Below are positions 5,166 through 7,344 of a DNA stretch of 7,344 nt, one piece after another. Source of the DNA: Anaerolineales bacterium UBA6663 (GTDB lineage: Bacteria; Chloroflexota; Anaerolineae; Anaerolineales; UBA6663); assembly GCA_002455335.1 (NCBI GenBank), contig DKKP01000410.1, positions 1 through 7,344 on the forward strand, given 5' to 3'. Each line of letters starts with the position of its first letter. Positions within the stretch are counted from its first letter, which is position 1. Both the position numbers and the translations under genes were made by a program. The notes under the pieces are model-generated. The model made no database searches, was not told the DNA's origin, and saw nothing but the letters and a program-made list of their open reading frames with translations.

Positions 5166-6988
5166 CGTGCCCCCTGCAATGGGACGGGCTCTGCTGCCGG
5201 CCTCAGTGCATCCAGCGGTTCCGCCACGGATTCCGCTTCCAGCGTCAGTGCGTCCGCTTCCGCGGCTGGCACCGCAGGCGCTGCAGCCAGCAGTTGCTCG
5301 ACGTTGTCTGGCGGCACATCCAGCACGCGCAGGGCGTCCGCCATGACCCGACCAAACACCGGCGCAGCCACCAGTCCACCGTAGTACTGCTTCGGATCCG
5401 GGTCGTTGATCATCAGCGCCATGGCATAGCGCGGTTGCGAAGCCGGAACGAGGCCAGCAAAGACACTGATGTAGCGCTTCTCGTAACCGCCGGCCACGGA
5501 GCGCCGTGAGGTTCCTGTTTTCCCCGCAACACGATAGCCCGCGACACCCGCGCGCTGCGCAGAGCCTTGTGGACCCGTTACCGTTTCGAGCATTCCAAGC
5601 AGGGTCTTTGCCAGTTGCGGGTCGATGGCTGCTCGACCTTCGCCGGCACCACCGTGGACGAAGGTGGCGGGCATCCAGACACCGCCATTACCAATGGCCG
5701 CATAGGCCTGCGCCAACTGCAGTACGGTCGTCGACAAACCATAGCCATACGAGATCGTGGCCTTTTCAACGACGCCCCAACCTTGCGGTGCGCTCAGAAC
5801 GCCCGCCTGTTCACCCGGGAACCCCGACCCCGATAGCTCGCCAAAGCCGAAGCGATGCAGCACGTCATGCAAGTGTTCGTTTGGCATGTCGAGCGCGAGC
5901 TTGGTGGCCGCGATGTTGCTGGATTTGGTCAACAAACCGGTCACCGTCAGCGTGCCGAAATTGCGAATATCCCGCACCACATGGTTGGCCAAGGGCATAT
6001 AGCCCGGGCTGGTTTCGATGATCGTGTCTGGCATCACCCGACCGGTTTCCAAGGCGGCGGCGACGGTAAATGCCTTGATGACTGACCCAGGCTCGAAGAC
6101 GTCGGTCACGGCCCGATTGCGACGTGCCGCCGGAACGCTGTCGAGTACGTTCGGGTTGTAGGAAGGCAGATTCACCATGGCGAGGATCTCGCCCGTGGCG
6201 ACATCCAGCACAACGCCACTGGCCGATGTTGCCGAGTTTTCCACCAATGCCTTTTGCAGCTCCCGGTAGACCAGATGCTGCAAGCGACGGTCGATCGACA
6301 GTTCCAGCGTTCGACCGGGCTCTGCGGCCCTTACCAATTCGACGTTCTCGACCACGCGCCCCAGCCGATCCTTGATGACCCGCTTGGCTCCCGGCTTGCC
6401 GATCAACCAGTCGTTGAAGGCGAGCTCAAGACCTTCCTGGCCCTGATCGTCGATATTGGTGTAGCCCAGCACATGCGCCGCCACATCGCCCAAGGGATAG
6501 AAGCGCTGGTATTCGCGCGCACTGTAGACACCGGGGATCTTCAACGCCATCACCGGCTCGGACTGATCCGGCGTCAAACGTCGACGCAGATAGACGAAAT
6601 CCCGTTCCGCGCGCGCCTCGACTCGCGCCTTGACTTCCTCCAGCGGCAACTGCAACGCAGCCGCCAACTCTCCCATCCGCTCAGGGTTCTTGAGGAGTTC
6701 TCGCGGACTGGCCCAGATCGACTCCACGGGTGTCGAGATGGCGAGTGGCTCGCCGTTGCGATCCGTGATCATGCCGCGGGAGGTTGGAATCTCGATCTCG
6801 CGCACGAAGCGCGCGTCGCCCTTGGCTTGATAGAACTCGCTGCGCCACAGTTGCATCTCGGCCGCCTTGGCCACGAGGATGAAACCCGCGATACCAAGGA
6901 ACACGCTCAATACCTGCAAGCGCCCACGCAGGTTGGGACCACGCTGTCCAGCTTGAGGGCGACGCGGTGGAGATCGACGCACGCTCAT
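5162..6988 (-). CDS. ftsI: Peptidoglycan D,D-transpeptidase FtsI (PBP3)
   Basis: Septal class B penicillin-binding protein; it cross-links peptidoglycan at the division site as the partner of FtsW and is the target of several beta-lactams. It has 608 residues (E. coli FtsI has 588). A basic, Pro-rich cytoplasmic tail (1-24) precedes one membrane anchor (about 26-43). The pedestal domain starts with [13 protein letters not shown] (71-83). The transpeptidase domain has Ser302 in SVIK (302-305), SSN (356-358) and KTG (490-492), so all three active-site motifs are intact. The last 40 or so residues are rich in Ala, Glu and Pro and probably disordered; E. coli FtsI is processed at its C-terminus. 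A strong GGAGGTG lies 8 bases before the ATG. The gene overlaps ftsL and murE by ATGA junctions, so it is part of a tight operon. Confidence 0.97.
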   Translation of the reverse strand: MSVRRSPPRRPQAGQRGPNLRGRLQVLSVFLGIAGFILVAKAAEMQLWRSEFYQAKGDARFVREIEIPTSRGMITDRNGEPLAISTPVESIWASPRELLKNPERMGELAAALQLPLEEVKARVEARAERDFVYLRRRLTPDQSEPVMALKIPGVYSAREYQRFYPLGDVAAHVLGYTNIDDQGQEGLELAFNDWLIGKPGAKRVIKDRLGRVVENVELVRAAEPGRTLELSIDRRLQHLVYRELQKALVENSATSASGVVLDVATGEILAMVNLPSYNPNVLDSVPAARRNRAVTDVFEPGSVIKAFTVAAALETGRVMPDTIIETSPGYMPLANHVVRDIRNFGTLTVTGLLTKSSNIAATKLALDMPNEHLHDVLHRFGFGELSGSGFPGEQAGVLSAPQGWGVVEKATISYGYGLSTTVLQLAQAYAAIGNGGVWMPATFVHGGAGEGRAAIDPQLAKTLLGMLETVTGPQGSAQRAGVAGYRVAGKTGTSRRSVAGGYEKRYISVFAGLVPASQPRYAMALMINDPDPKQYYGGLVAAPVFGRVMADALRVLDVPPDNVEQLLAAAPAVPAAEADALTLEAESVAEPLDALRPAAEPVPLQGAR

Positions 6989-7254
6989 GGGCGCAGCACC
7001 TCCACCTCGGTGGGCGTGGGAGAACGCATCATCAACTGCTCTGCTGCCACACGCTCAATGCGACTGGTCTTGCCGAGCGCGGCCTGCTCAAGCTGCAGAC
7101 GCCCGAACTCGATGTTGAGCTCGTCACGCTCGGTCTCCAAAGCACTCAACTGAACAGATAGTTGGCGATGATGCTGACGTGACTCGACGACCATGATCGC
7201 GGTAACGATCACGCCAACCAGCAGCGGAAGACCGATCAGCAGACGCCAGTTCAT
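6985..7254 (-). CDS. ftsL: Cell division protein FtsL
   Basis: Small bitopic inner-membrane protein of the divisome that works with FtsB and FtsQ to activate FtsW-FtsI. The 89 residues show a short cytoplasmic N-terminus, one membrane helix (about 4-24) and a periplasmic coiled coil (about 30-62). The DELNIEFGRLQLEQAAL segment (44-60) is typical of proteobacterial FtsL. The start is fixed by the ATGA overlap with rsmH and by GGAG about 9 bases upstream; the stop overlaps the ftsI start. The assignment rests on this segment together with the rsmH-ftsL-ftsI order, because FtsL is otherwise poorly conserved. Confidence 0.93.
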   Translation of the reverse strand: MNWRLLIGLPLLVGVIVTAIMVVESRQHHRQLSVQLSALETERDELNIEFGRLQLEQAALGKTSRIERVAAEQLMMRSPTPTEVEVLRP

Positions 7255-7344
7255 GGCAAACGCTCCGCAATACGGAGCACCGCGCTGCGCGCGCGCGGGT
7301 TGCGCGCCAACTCGGCGGCGTCGGCTTGTTGCGCGTCGCCAATC
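7251..7344 (-). CDS. rsmH: Ribosomal RNA small subunit methyltransferase H, C-terminal end only
   Basis: Only the last 30 residues are in the window. They end ELARNPRARSAVLRIAERLP, the typical C-terminus of RsmH (MraW), which N4-methylates C1402 of 16S rRNA. The catalytic SAM-binding part lies beyond the right edge. The TGA stop overlaps the ftsL ATG as ATGA. The first gene of the usual dcw order, it confirms the cluster's orientation. Another frame is also open across this stretch but has no family resemblance. Confidence 0.88.
   Translation of the reverse strand, partial: IGDAQQADAAELARNPRARSAVLRIAERLP

Noticed and set aside
6254..7153. Plus-strand open frame of 299 codons opposite ftsI and ftsL
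   Set aside because: It is antisense to well-supported ftsI and ftsL and has no family resemblance.
7124..7342. Minus-strand 72-codon frame at the right edge
   Set aside because: It is out of frame with rsmH and ftsL, which both have recognisable sequences here.

Overview
All recognisable genes lie on the minus strand, and the window reads as two unlike halves that meet inside one open reading frame near position 4525. The right half (about 4539-7344) is a piece of a division and cell-wall (dcw) cluster in the usual order: end of rsmH, ftsL, ftsI, start of murE. Each junction is an ATGA stop/start overlap. The short FtsL and the FtsI sequence look gammaproteobacterial to me; this is a family impression, not a search result.

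The left half (1 to about 4526) is more strongly GC-biased at third codon positions. It holds, in transcription order, the end of a short-chain dehydrogenase/reductase (SDR), a double-ATPase energy-coupling factor (ECF) transporter protein (EcfA1-EcfA2 in one chain), the transmembrane protein EcfT, a possible 56-codon ORF, and an M20-family metallopeptidase. No substrate-binding S component is present, so the transporter would be a stand-alone energising module shared by S components encoded elsewhere. Intergenic and even intragenic DNA in this half carries palindromic arrays of 7-base units. I associate this style of repeat with Chloroflexi-like genomes, but that is only an impression.

The halves join in frame: 213-219 residues of MurE run into the last 99-104 residues of an SDR. 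The join falls where both families have a Y-A-x-x-K-A motif, so the DNA is likely to have been near-identical there. An assembly chimera between two genomes of a mixed sample is the simplest explanation. A real fusion would lack the MurE C-terminal domain and the SDR nucleotide-binding domain and would probably have neither activity.

The most interesting biological signal is the heptamer palindromes. One type (unit GATTTGC) occurs twice between genes, abutting stop codons. A second type (unit GCGAAGG/GCGAGGG) forms the linker between the two fused ATPases. A third, less regular palindrome-rich stretch is inserted in frame in the peptidase just before its first metal-binding motif. Together they look like a class of repeat that tolerates, or favours, in-frame insertion into proteins, similar in concept to Rickettsia palindromic elements.
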